Assembly (NCBI RefSeq): GCF_000215955.2
Contig: NZ_AFNV02000011.1
Span: 62,001-126,000, forward strand
Direction: 5' to 3'
Length of the DNA stretch: 64,000 nt
Source: Salinisphaera shabanensis E1L3A
GTDB lineage: Bacteria > Pseudomonadota > Gammaproteobacteria > Nevskiales > Salinisphaeraceae
Below are positions 54,203 to 63,213 of the stretch, piece after piece; the first letter of the stretch is position 1; each line of letters begins with the position of its first letter. The notes under the pieces were generated by a model. The model was not told the origin of the DNA, made no database searches, and saw only the letters and a list, made by a program, of their open reading frames with translations. The position numbers were made by a program, and so were the translations under genes.

Positions 54203-57200
54203 GGCTGCATACGAATCCGTTCACGGGCGGTTTTTTCCGCCTGGTACTCCTCAATGCTGAGATTGCGCAACAGAGATTCGCGGCCCTCGCGGTTGTGCAC
54301 GAAACCGACGCTGTGCACATAGGGCTCGATGATGTGAATCTTCTGCAGCGGGGTGACGATCAAGAGTTGCAGATTTAACCGCTTGAACAGCTCCAGCCCG
54401 TAGCGGGCGGATTCGTCGGAACCGCGGCCGAAGGCCTCGTCGATGACCACGAAGCGGAATGAGCGTGAGCGCTGCTCGCCCCATTCCAGGCCGAACTGGT
54501 AGGCGAGACTGGCGGCGAGCACGGTGTAGGCCAGCTTCTCCTTCTGGCCGCCGGATTTGCCGCCGGAATCGGAATAGTGCTCGTATTCGCGGTCGTCCTC
54601 GCGCCAGCGTTCCGAGGCGGAAAACACGAACCAGTTGCGCACGTCGGTTACTTTCTGGGTCCAGCGCTTGTCCAGCTCGCCGGTGCCCTCGCGGCCGCGG
54701 AAGCGTTCGATGATGCGTTTCACCTGCAGGAATTTCTGCTCGGTGTACTGTTCTTCCTCGTTGCCGCTGAGGGCGCCCTCGGTACAGGCACGCAACTCCT
54801 GCTGGAAGTCGCGTACTTCCTGGTCGCCGGTGGGTTCCGCCAGCAGGGTGATGTAGCGGCCCGGGTTGTAGTCGATGCCTTTGAGCGAACGGTTGATGAT
54901 GGCGATACGCTCGCGGATCGCCTGGCGTTCCTTGTGTAGCTGGCCCTGAAACGCTGCCACCTCGCGGATGGTGTTCTCGTTGAGCAGCTCCTTGAAACGG
55001 CGTTCGAAGCGCGGCAGGTCGTCGCGCTGCAACGCGTCCAGCATGGCGCGGTATTCGCCGCCGGCGGCCAGGGTGGCATCCACCTCGCGGCTTTCCAGCG
55101 GGAATGCGTGCTGGTGGCGCTGCATGGCGCTGACGATGCGCTCGCTTAGTGCCTTGAGCTGCTTGTCATGCTGGTCGATCTGCTTTTGCAGCCAGTCGCG
55201 CAGTTCGCTTTGCTGGTTGTCGCAGGATTCCACTGTCAGCGTGCGCCCGGCCAGCGCTTCTTCGCGGTAGCCCGCGAGGGTCTCGAAGCAGGCGCGCTGG
55301 GCCTCGTCGGCTTCGGCGAGCAGGGCGGCGCTTTCCTCGCGCTGGGCGGTGGCGGTTTCGGTCTTGGTGCGGTTGGCGCCTTCGTCCTGGCCCAGGGCTG
55401 ACCGCGCCTCCTCGGTTTCGTTGAGACTGCCTTCGAGTGTCTTGAGCTGGCTTTCCAGCTCCCGCAGTAGATCGTTGGCGGCCTCCAGAGCCAGGCGCTC
55501 GTTTTCCAACTGCTCCAGTTGCCGAGCTAACGGCTTCCAATCCAGCTCCTCGAAGTCGCCGAACATGGCCAGTTGGCCCAGCATGCCCAGGGCATCTTCC
55601 AAGCCCTTGCGCTCGTTTTCCCAGCCCTGGATGTGCTTGGCGAGCTCCCGACCGCGCCGGGCCAGGGATTCGGCCTCCGCTTCCAGGGCACGAATCTTGG
55701 CCTGGTTGTCCCATCCCAGCACGTAGCGGCTGGCGTCGTCGATGCGGTGACGGTCGTCTTTCTCGTGGCGCCCGCCCGGCGCCTTGATCTGCCCTGTGCG
55801 GGTGATGGCGCGCTGCTCCCGGCGGAAGCGGGTCATATCCTCGCAACAGACGTAATCGAAACGCCGTACCAATTCCCGCTCCAGCCACGGGTAAAAAGCG
55901 CTGTCCGGCTGGATGCGCAGCTTGTGCACCAGCGACTCCGGCGCCGCCGATGACACCGCGCCACGCGAGTCGCGGACCCGGAAGTACACCAGCCTGCCGC
56001 GCAGATGCGTGCGGTCGACCCAGTCGGCGACTCGCTCGTACAAGGCGTCCGGCACCAACAGTGACAGGCCGAAGTTGTGCAGCAGACGCTCGATGGCACC
56101 TTCCCAGTCGCGCTCCTCGGCGGGGACCTGCAGCAACTCACCGACGAAGGGGACATCGTCTTCGTCGAGTTGCAATGCGGCGCACAAAGCCTCGCGAATC
56201 GCCAGCACGCGACCTGGGATATTGGAGCGCCGTTGGCGCAGTGAGGCGAGCTCGGTTTCCAGCTCGCCGTGCTGCCCATTCAGGGCATGCAGTTTGGCGC
56301 CGGCTTCGTTGATGTGGTTCTGCAGCTGGGCTCGCTGTTCCTGCAACGCTTCCTGGCGCTTTTCGCGCTGGCGGCGGTTGTCGACGAAGATATCAAGCGT
56401 ATCGGCGTCGGGCAGCGACAGCGCCCGGGTCAGTTCGCGGTATTGTTGCGCCTTGTGCTGGCGATGCTGTTTTTGCCGCTGACAGTCCTGTATCTCCGTT
56501 TTCAATCGTTGCAGCCGGTCGCCGCCGTTGTCGGCGATGGACTGGCGCAGCTCGTCGCGGCGCGCCTGCTGATCGCGGCGCTGGCCATCCAGGGCGGAGC
56601 GCCGCTGGGCCAGGCGTTGCGCTTCGACGGCCAGATTCTCCAAGCGCTTGTCCAGCAAATCCATTTTCAAACTGGCGTACCAGGGCCGCAATGCCTCGCG
56701 GCTTTGCCGCAGGTCCGCCACCTGCCGTTCACGCTCGTCGTGACGGTCCAGATCGGCTACCAGTGGTTCGAGCATCTCGATGCGCAGGCGCGCCTTGAGC
56801 ACCGCCTCGTGGGCGCGGTTGAGATCGTCGAAGTGGCGGATCAACGCTTCGATGCGCTCGCCCACCGGGAACGGCTCCAGCATATGATCGCGCACGAAGC
56901 GGGTGATGTTATCCACCGACTTCATGGAGACGGTCTGGTTGAACAGCTCCATGGCCTGTTCATTGTCGATTCCAAAACGGCGGCGAAAGGCGGCGCCGTA
57001 AGCGGGGAAAGCGTCGAACACTTCGACGCCGGTTTGTTTTCTCAAACGCTTTTTCAGGTCGGCGATATCGCTGCCGAAATCGGCGAAGTCACCGGCCAGG
57101 GTGAGTGCGCGGTCGGCTACCATGTAGAAACGCTCCGGCTGGCCGGCGCTGTCCTTGATCCAGAACACCTGGGCCAGCGTCACGTCCTGATCGTAACCGG

Positions 57201-57582
57201 CATTGTGGAAGTGGCCGAGAATCACCGAGTAGCTGTTGTGATCGCGCAGTGCCACGGCCTTGGCAGAGAGCCCGGCCTCACCGCGCTCGGCCTTGTAGTA
57301 GCCTAGAACGTAAGAGCGCAGCGAGCGCTCCTTGCTCTCGGCACCGGCGGCCTTGTTGTAGGTGATTCGCTGCGCCGGCACCAGCAGGGTGGTAACCGCG
57401 TCCACCAGGGTGGACTTTCCCGAGCCGATATCGCCGGTGAGTAGGCTGTTGTCGCCCCGCGGATCCAGCGCCCAAACCTGGCGGTCGAAGGTGCCCCAGT
57501 TGAACACCTCCAGCCGTTGTAGGCGAAAGCCGGCCTGCTCGTTGGAATCCGCGAAATCCAATCCCAGCGTCTCATTGTGCAT
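54199..57582 (-). CDS. jetC: Wadjet system SMC-like ATPase JetC
   Basis: A 1127-residue MukB-like SMC ATPase. Walker A is GDIGSGKST (residues 50-58), followed by a long coiled-coil. The C-terminal head has the signature [16 protein letters not shown] and Walker [19 protein letters not shown] choose ATG 57582, 7 bases after GGAG; an ATG 6 bases upstream is possible. It overlaps the end of jetB by 11 bases. The motor extrudes plasmid loops so that small circles are recognised. An intact ATPase suggests a working system. Confidence 0.93.
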   Translation of the reverse strand: MHNETLGLDFADSNEQAGFRLQRLEVFNWGTFDRQVWALDPRGDNSLLTGDIGSGKSTLVDAVTTLLVPAQRITYNKAAGAESKERSLRSYVLGYYKAERGEAGLSAKAVALRDHNSYSVILGHFHNAGYDQDVTLAQVFWIKDSAGQPERFYMVADRALTLAGDFADFGSDIADLKKRLRKQTGVEVFDAFPAYGAAFRRRFGIDNEQAMELFNQTVSMKSVDNITRFVRDHMLEPFPVGERIEALIRHFDDLNRAHEAVLKARLRIEMLEPLVADLDRHDERERQVADLRQSREALRPWYASLKMDLLDKRLENLAVEAQRLAQRRSALDGQRRDQQARRDELRQSIADNGGDRLQRLKTEIQDCQRQKQHRQHKAQQYRELTRALSLPDADTLDIFVDNRRQREKRQEALQEQRAQLQNHINEAGAKLHALNGQHGELETELASLRQRRSNIPGRVLAIREALCAALQLDEDDVPFVGELLQVPAEERDWEGAIERLLHNFGLSLLVPDALYERVADWVDRTHLRGRLVYFRVRDSRGAVSSAAPESLVHKLRIQPDSAFYPWLERELVRRFDYVCCEDMTRFRREQRAITRTGQIKAPGGRHEKDDRHRIDDASRYVLGWDNQAKIRALEAEAESLARRGRELAKHIQGWENERKGLEDALGMLGQLAMFGDFEELDWKPLARQLEQLENERLALEAANDLLRELESQLKTLEGSLNETEEARSALGQDEGANRTKTETATAQREESAALLAEADEAQRACFETLAGYREEALAGRTLTVESCDNQQSELRDWLQKQIDQHDKQLKALSERIVSAMQRHQHAFPLESREVDATLAAGGEYRAMLDALQRDDLPRFERRFKELLNENTIREVAAFQGQLHKERQAIRERIAIINRSLKGIDYNPGRYITLLAEPTGDQEVRDFQQELRACTEGALSGNEEEQYTEQKFLQVKRIIERFRGREGTGELDKRWTQKVTDVRNWFVFSASERWREDDREYEHYSDSGGKSGGQKEKLAYTVLAASLAYQFGLEWGEQRSRSFRFVVIDEAFGRGSDESARYGLELFKRLNLQLLIVTPLQKIHIIEPYVHSVGFVHNREGRESLLRNLSIEEYQAEKTARERIRMQP

Positions 57583-58162
57583 CGGCATGCTCCCGATATT
57601 CCTGGAGGCGCTGTTCGAACTCCCCGAGCCATTGGGCGTCGACGAACGACTGCAGGATGCGGCGCACTTCATAGCGGTCGTTCTGTCCGCGCAGCCGCCG
57701 CAGAAAGCCCAGTTCGATCACCTTGTTGATATCGCCCTGCACGCGATCCACCAGTTTCGCCTCGTTGGCGGTGTCTGGTAGGAACAGCCGCACCAGTTCC
57801 ACGATCTGCGCCTGGGTCAGAATGAGGCGCGGGTCGCCGCCGCTGGCGTCGTGCTCGGCGAGCTTCTTGCGCAGCAGCGCCAGCAACAGGCTGACCGGAT
57901 AGGAGAGCTGGCGGCGCGGCACCAGCCGCGGCGGGCCCTGCTCGTCGTCGCCGCGCGCCGTTTGGCGCAGGTAGGCGTAGCCTTCGGCCTCGTCCAGCAC
58001 CAGTTCCAGGCCCAGCACCGTGACGTAATCGCGAACCCGGCCCTGAAGCGTCAGCAGGGATTGCCACAGCGCTTCCTGCTGGTCGCGATAGAGCACGCCC
58101 TTGAGCAGGCGAATCAACAGGGGCGACAGATCGGAGGCGGTATCGATATCACTTTCACTCAT
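57572..58162 (-). CDS. jetB: Wadjet system MukE-like subunit JetB
   Basis: A 196-residue DUF4194 protein (start at ATG 58162; the longer frame to 58216 overlaps jetA). It is helical with two winged-helix-like parts, such as [21 protein letters not shown] and [21 protein letters not shown]. JetB binds the kleisin JetA to form the non-SMC part of the complex. It lies 4 bases after jetA and overlaps jetC by 11 bases, so all four jet genes are translated together. Confidence 0.9.
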   Translation of the reverse strand: MSESDIDTASDLSPLLIRLLKGVLYRDQQEALWQSLLTLQGRVRDYVTVLGLELVLDEAEGYAYLRQTARGDDEQGPPRLVPRRQLSYPVSLLLALLRKKLAEHDASGGDPRLILTQAQIVELVRLFLPDTANEAKLVDRVQGDINKVIELGFLRRLRGQNDRYEVRRILQSFVDAQWLGEFEQRLQEYREHADAQ

Positions 58163-58166
58163 GCAA

Positions 58167-59603
58167 TCACCGGCTGAACAGCACATCGGGAACGGTGGCG
58201 CGGCGCACCATGCCATGATCGTCGCGCCAGCTCACCTCACACTCGCCGGCCTCGTCGATCAACGCGCTTGGATCGTCGGCGGCCAGCGCCAGCCAAGTCA
58301 CCAGTTCCGCCAGGCCGCGTTCCAGGGGACTGTGCTCCAGCAACGCCGCCAGGCTGATCTGGTCACGGTTCTGCAGCGCCTGCTGCAGTCGCGAGCGCAG
58401 TGCCGCTCGGTCCACGTAAAACTGGTCGAACAAAGCGCCGGCATCCAGATCGGCGTCGCCGGTGGCCAGCTCGTTCTGCTCAATGCGCGGCTTCAACGGC
58501 GGCCGGTACAGGGGCCGCTCCAGGGGCAGCGTTACCGACGGCGCCAACTCGTCCACCGTCATGCCCGGTGCCTGGGCCGGTGCCTCGCGCACTGCGAGGG
58601 CGTGCCGCTCCACCTTGTGCACCAACTGCATAATGCGGCGATTCTCCAGCCAGGCCTGATCGTCGAGATAGCGTCGCAACTGCTCGGAAAGTCGCGCCAC
58701 GGTACGCAACGTCGCCTCGCCGGCCTCCAGCCAATCGTAATGCACCCGCTGTAGGCGCGGATCGGGTTCCAGCTCGCGCACCGGGTCCAGTGCCATCACC
58801 CGCTCCAGCAGCGTGGACAACTCTTCCTGGCGACTCGGCGACATCAAAAAATCCCAGAACGCACGAAAGGTGCGCCCCTGATCGGTGTCGGTAATGGCAT
58901 CGTGTTCGCCGAACACCTGCGCCAGCATATCGCCCTTGCTCCCGTCCCAGGCCGCCACTGTTTCACGCACCTGGCGATCCAGATCGCGAAAGTTCTGCTC
59001 CACCTGCCGGAAATCCGCCAGCAGGCCCCGGGCGGTGTCCGACATCTGCAAAAAGCGTTCTCGCAGCCGGGTGTCGTCCATCATCCGCAGGCGGCCCTCT
59101 TGGATCTCCTCGATCTCCCGCTCGATAGCTTCTTTACGCCGGGTCAGTTCTTCAATGCGCGCCTTTGGATCGGTCTCGGTGCCCTCGGTGATCTCGCGCA
59201 GCAGCTCGAAGACCGTCAGCAACCGCGACTCCGCGCCGATAAAACGCTGCCCCTGCAGCGACACCAACCACTGCACCGCTTTCTCTGTGGCCGGCGCCAG
59301 ATCGTAATGGGGCTCGTCGCTGTCGCGCGGGTAATACTTGCGCAGCCACCCGCGTTCGTCCGCCGCCCAGTCGTTGAGATACTGACGCGCCGGCTTGGGA
59401 AAGGCGTCATCTCCCAACCGCTCGCGCAGATGGAAAAGAAAATCCTCCAGTCGCGATGCCAGCTCGGCCTCGGCGAAAGTCCGCTGGTTCGGCTCAATGA
59501 AATAGCGATGCAGAAACGCCGCCACCAGTGGCCCATGGTCGGCGGCCAGCAGCCGCCAGCCCGGGTGCTGACGGCGCAAGGTGGTAAGAAAGTCGTAGTC
59601 CAT
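58167..59603 (-). CDS. jetA: Wadjet system kleisin-like subunit JetA
   Basis: A 478-residue DUF3375 protein, the MukF-like kleisin of Wadjet. It begins MDYDFLTTLRRQHPGWRLLA, then FLHRYFIEPNQRTFAEAELA, both typical of DUF3375. A coiled segment around residues 170-200 (KARIEELTRRKEAIEREIEE) is a likely bridging helix. Start at ATG 59603; upstream in-frame ATGs (to 59675) lack homology. It heads the operon; no -35/-10 is obvious upstream. Confidence 0.92.
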   Translation of the reverse strand: MDYDFLTTLRRQHPGWRLLAADHGPLVAAFLHRYFIEPNQRTFAEAELASRLEDFLFHLRERLGDDAFPKPARQYLNDWAADERGWLRKYYPRDSDEPHYDLAPATEKAVQWLVSLQGQRFIGAESRLLTVFELLREITEGTETDPKARIEELTRRKEAIEREIEEIQEGRLRMMDDTRLRERFLQMSDTARGLLADFRQVEQNFRDLDRQVRETVAAWDGSKGDMLAQVFGEHDAITDTDQGRTFRAFWDFLMSPSRQEELSTLLERVMALDPVRELEPDPRLQRVHYDWLEAGEATLRTVARLSEQLRRYLDDQAWLENRRIMQLVHKVERHALAVREAPAQAPGMTVDELAPSVTLPLERPLYRPPLKPRIEQNELATGDADLDAGALFDQFYVDRAALRSRLQQALQNRDQISLAALLEHSPLERGLAELVTWLALAADDPSALIDEAGECEVSWRDDHGMVRRATVPDVLFSR

Positions 59604-59785
59604 ATTGATATTAAGGCGAACGCTGTGACCGCGGATTCGAACACGAGTGTTGCCAAATGGCGGGTGGGACATCAAGCGTGGGTTCGCCTGCCGAATTCGA
59701 CGTCATCGCGCTAGTGCCTGCGGCCGTGCGTCCGACGTGACAAGGATCGACCCCGTCGGCGCGCTTGGCGCCAAAAATACGGTGT

Positions 59786-60175
59786 TTACCAGCGGTGCAC
59801 GTCAATGCTTTCGATATGGTCGAAATGCTGGTCGTGCGTCCACAGGCCGGCCTGGTTTTCTCGTGCCAGGGCCGCGATCCATGCATTGTTGGTCGGTATC
59901 TTGGTGCCGGCGGCGCGTAGTGCGCTCATGATTTGCCCGTAGTGGTGCGCTGTGTCGCGGGTGATGGTGAGGAAGCTCACGAAAGGCTGCGCAAGGAATA
60001 GGTCGAGTTGCTGTCGATTGGCGGCGTATCGGCTGCGGTAACGGAATCCGTATTCCAGTTCGCCAATCACGATCGATGCCATGAGGATTGCCTGGCTGTT
60101 CTCCAGGCCGCGTAGCAGTGCCTCGTCGCCGCGCATGATGGCGGTATAGGCGTTGGTGTCGAGCAGCGCGATCAT
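59786..60175 (-). CDS. vapC: VapC-type PIN-domain toxin with altered active site
   Basis: A 129-residue PIN-domain protein. Acidic residues are Asp6 in LLDTNAY, Glu39 in IVIGELEYGF and Asp115 in LWTHDQHFDHI. At the fourth position the usual TND reads TNN (Asn97 in IPTNNAWIAALA), so one metal-binding aspartate is replaced by asparagine. VapC enzymes cleave tRNA or rRNA; this one may be weak or inactive. It overlaps the antitoxin gene by 4 bases and lies at the right part of the defence island. Confidence 0.85.
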   Translation of the reverse strand: MIALLDTNAYTAIMRGDEALLRGLENSQAILMASIVIGELEYGFRYRSRYAANRQQLDLFLAQPFVSFLTITRDTAHHYGQIMSALRAAGTKIPTNNAWIAALARENQAGLWTHDQHFDHIESIDVHRW

Positions 60176-60435
60176 GGCTGAAGTCGGATGTCGTCCTCGC
60201 GTGATTCATGGATCGCGCGATCGATCGCTTTGGCCTCGGCGTTCGATAATTGACCGGCAAACGCTCGAAGCTGATCGCCGATACCTGGCCCAACCGATGG
60301 CACCGCTTCAAGGCCGGCGCCGCGACGCATGAGCTTGAGCGCGGCCTTGTTCAGCGACGAATTATCCCGAGCGGCGAGCTCGCGAAGGCGTTTTTCAAGT
60401 TCCGGATCGAAGCCGCGTAGTGTGAGTTGAGTCAT
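60172..60435 (-). CDS. vapB: VapB/FitA-type antitoxin
   Basis: An 87-residue protein (ATG at 60435; the longer frame to 60450 is less likely). The N-terminal ribbon-helix-helix part is MTQLTLRGFDPELEKRLREL then ARDNSSLNKAALKLMRRG. The C-terminal part (EAKAIDRAIHESREDDIRL) would bind and block the toxin. It overlaps vapC by 4 bases, the standard antitoxin-first order. The pair likely autoregulates. Confidence 0.82.
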   Translation of the reverse strand: MTQLTLRGFDPELEKRLRELAARDNSSLNKAALKLMRRGAGLEAVPSVGPGIGDQLRAFAGQLSNAEAKAIDRAIHESREDDIRLQP

Positions 60436-60753
60436 GGATACGCTCCACATGAGTCACAGTGAGTCATTGTGACCTGGGCAACGGTAGGCGGCAACGTCGC
60501 GTGTTTCGGAACGGTAAATCAGCTCCCAATCGCGGCCCAGTACCGTTGGCAAGAGGCGAACTGTTAAATGGAACAGGCTTAAATTGTGCGCTGCATTATA
60601 GGCAGATGCTATCTATTTTATATCGATAATAGATTTAAACTTAAGGTTGGTTAGCGGCAGAATAAGACTTAACAAAAAATAGACCAATCAAGAGCGGTCG
60701 ATCTCTTCAGCCGCGACGACGCGAATAGATTTTGCGGCTATTTCAGCAGCCTC
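60436..60753. other. AT-rich region between vapBC and the symporter remnant
   Basis: About 320 bases, AT-rich between 60580 and 60690. It contains an inverted repeat (60611-60634) and no gene. It likely contains the vapBC promoter and marks the right edge of the island. Confidence 0.45.
60611..60634. repeat. inverted repeat near the island edge
   Basis: Perfect 7-base arms ATCTATT and AATAGAT around a 10-base AT-rich spacer. It could be a regulator site for vapBC or a vestige of an element end. Confidence 0.4.
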
Positions 60754-61326
60754 CTAGCGGATCAGCCGCTCGACTCGCCCGATGAAGTTCTACCGAAACT
60801 GGTTGTAGAAATCGCGAATTTCTCGCCATGGCTGATCGGTCTGGCCCTGTCCGGCGCGCTGGCTGCGGCCACGTCGACCGCCGCTAATCTTGCGCATACG
60901 TCGGCAACCATTCTCACGCGGGACATAGGACAAAATCTGCCGCTCGGTCGTAACCTGGAAGAAGCGCAGGTATTGAAACTGACTCGAGCCGGCGTCGTGG
61001 TGGTCTCGCTTGCCGCCTACGTGCTGGCGTTGTTCAATCCCGCCTCGTTGGTTTCGCTTTTACTCGGGGCTTACGGTGTGGTGGTGCAACTGTTGCCCAT
61101 GTTGCTGGGGGCGCTGTTCTGGCGGCGGTCTTCGCGCGCAGGGGCGTTCTCCGGTCTTGCGGTCGGTGCGGCCGTTACCTTGTACTACCAGTTTGCCGGC
61201 GGTGCCCTGTTCGATTGGCATCCAGGATTTTGTGGTCTGGCCGCCAACATGATTGTCTTCATCGGCGTGAGTCTGGCGTCGAAAGCCGTGCGCGCGAAAT
61301 CGCCTGCCGAATCGTTGAGCTCGTAG
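60754..61326 (+). pseudogene. sodium:solute symporter, N-terminally truncated remnant
   Basis: The open frame from 60754 to the stop at 61326 reads about 190 residues of the C-terminal part of an SSS-family transporter: SPWLIGLALSGALAAATSTAA, THTSATIL-like LAHTSATILTRDIGQNL, and membrane helices GVVVVSLAAYVLALF and LLLGAYGVVVQLLPMLLGALF. The first roughly 300 residues of the family (~500) are missing and no start with a ribosome site exists. The break falls next to the AT-rich edge of the defence island, so insertion of the island probably removed the front half. Confidence 0.8.
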
Positions 61327-61499
61327 CGTCGAAAGGCACGCTCTCGGATCAGGTCGGTCGGTTCGGGCCCTGGGCGAGGGCGTGCATTTTCGCTCGAAAG
61401 AACGGCCCGAAACGGAATACGGGCCAAATCGTTTAACATCGGCCCCACGAAGATGCCGCCCTTGCCGGGCAGCCCGTTCAATCAGAAGGAATGTGTTGT

Positions 61500-63053
61500 A
61501 TGACCGCTACGATCCACACCGTTGCCGTCGAAAAAACGAGCGGCGATCTTGCCCGCGAACAGCAGTTGGCCTGGAAGCTTGCCGAGCTGGCGACCCGTGC
61601 GAAAGACGCCCCACAGGATGATGAAGCCGTGGCCATGGCCAAGAACCGGATCATCGACAACGCGGCGATTGCGTTAGGTGCGGCGAACGAGCGCGCGGTA
61701 AAGGTCGCCCGTGCCGATGCGCTGGGTTCCAAGGGCACGGGCAAGGCCACCATCTGGGGGCTGGAAGACAAGTTCGCGCCGGTGCCGGCGGCTTTCGCCA
61801 ACGCGGTGGGGGTGCGTTTTCTGGATAACGACGACTGCTATCTGGCGGCCGAATATTCGCACCCGGACGACAACATTTCGCCGATCATTGCCGTGGGCCA
61901 GCACCTGGGCGTGAGCGGTGCCGATATCCTGCGCGGCATCGTGGTGGCGTATGAAGTGCACGTCGCGCTGGTGGGTACAGGCGACGGCACCGGGATCTGT
62001 CTGCACAAGCACAAGGTCGATCATATGACCCATATCGCCGCGGGCACCGCGGCGGGTCTGTCTTCCATGCTGGGGCTCGACACCGAGCAGGCTTACCACG
62101 CGATCAACTTCGCCGTGCACAACGCCATTTCCTCGCGTCAGTCGCGCAAGGGCGATATCGGCGCACAGAAGGAATTCGTGCCAGGCTTTTCGGCCGAGAT
62201 TTCCATCAAGGCCGTTCACCACGCCATGCACGGCCTCAAGGGCCCGAACCCGGTATACGAAGGTGTGGATTCCATCATTCGTCGCTTTTTGAATGGCCGG
62301 GACGACGAAAACGCGGTCTACAAGGTCGAACTGGCCGAGCCGGGCGTCGATGCGCTGCGCAACATCATGAAAACCTACCCGAAGCAGTACGCCTTCGAAT
62401 ATCAGGGCCAGGCAATCATCGACCTGGCACTGGAACTGCGCAAGCAACTGCCGAAGAAGGGCGACGGCGTCGATCTCGATCAGATCGAAAAGATCGTGCT
62501 GGAAACCAGCCATCACACCCATCATGTGATCGGCACGGACGCCCAGGATCCGCAGAAGATCGACCCGGATTCGCCGCGCGGCACGCTCGATCACAGCATC
62601 ATGTTCGCCATAGCCCGCTGCATTCAGGCCGGCGAATTCCACAAGGATCGCGCCTACCAGATGACGAGCGCCGAAAAAGACGAACTGCGTGCCATCATGG
62701 CCCGTATCGAAACGCAGTTCGATCAGCGCTGGGAAGATCTTTACCACGACCAGGATCCGAACGTGCAGGCCTATGGTGGCCGTATGGTCATCACCCTGGC
62801 CGTCGGCAACGAAGTGGCTGACGAGAAAACCCGTGCCAATGCCCATCCGGGTGGTGACACGCCCTGGCAGCGACCGGACTACGAGGCCAAGCTCGCCGAC
62901 TACACCAAGGATTTGGTCTCGGATGTCGAACGCGACCGCTTCATCGCGGCTGTGGACGGCATGGATTCCATCTCTGGCGATGAGCTGGTCCGGATCAATC
63001 TGATCGTGGACGCTGGCAAGCTGGAAATGCCGGATACAAACGGCATCTACTAG
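61500..63053 (+). CDS. prpD: MmgE/PrpD family protein (2-methylcitrate dehydratase-like)
   Basis: A 517-residue MmgE/PrpD family protein. Seen: MAKNRIIDNAAIALGAANE, VRFLDNDDCYLAAEYSHPDDNISPIIAV (read in two parts), AGTAAGLSSMLGLDTEQAYHA and DSPRGTLDHSIMFAIARCIQ. The length fits 2-methylcitrate dehydratases and related cis-aconitate decarboxylases. The ATG at 61500 is 10 bases after AGAAGG; an upstream ATG at 61491 sits on top of that site. PrpB lies 31 kb away. Whether this is the methylcitrate-cycle enzyme or a paralogue is uncertain, so the symbol is provisional. Confidence 0.82.
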   Translation: MTATIHTVAVEKTSGDLAREQQLAWKLAELATRAKDAPQDDEAVAMAKNRIIDNAAIALGAANERAVKVARADALGSKGTGKATIWGLEDKFAPVPAAFANAVGVRFLDNDDCYLAAEYSHPDDNISPIIAVGQHLGVSGADILRGIVVAYEVHVALVGTGDGTGICLHKHKVDHMTHIAAGTAAGLSSMLGLDTEQAYHAINFAVHNAISSRQSRKGDIGAQKEFVPGFSAEISIKAVHHAMHGLKGPNPVYEGVDSIIRRFLNGRDDENAVYKVELAEPGVDALRNIMKTYPKQYAFEYQGQAIIDLALELRKQLPKKGDGVDLDQIEKIVLETSHHTHHVIGTDAQDPQKIDPDSPRGTLDHSIMFAIARCIQAGEFHKDRAYQMTSAEKDELRAIMARIETQFDQRWEDLYHDQDPNVQAYGGRMVITLAVGNEVADEKTRANAHPGGDTPWQRPDYEAKLADYTKDLVSDVERDRFIAAVDGMDSISGDELVRINLIVDAGKLEMPDTNGIY

Positions 63054-63091
63054 CGCTGGTTTGTCATCGCGGATTTGTCGCGAAGCACTAC

Positions 63092-63123
63092 GGCCCCGGC
63101 ACCTGTGGCGTCGGGGCCTTTTT
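63092..63123 (+). terminator. intrinsic terminator after the prpD-family gene
   Basis: A 7-base-pair GGCCCCG / CGGGGCC stem with a 13-base loop, followed directly by TTTTT, 38 bases after the stop. It ends the prpD transcript before the gabD-like gene. Confidence 0.85.
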
Positions 63124-63213
63124 ATGTCTGACCGGGGTTATCGACTGTGCAACGCACTGGTGGGTAAAGCCATAATAGCCGTATAGGTGCGATCTTATTT
63201 TCTGGAGTAGACG

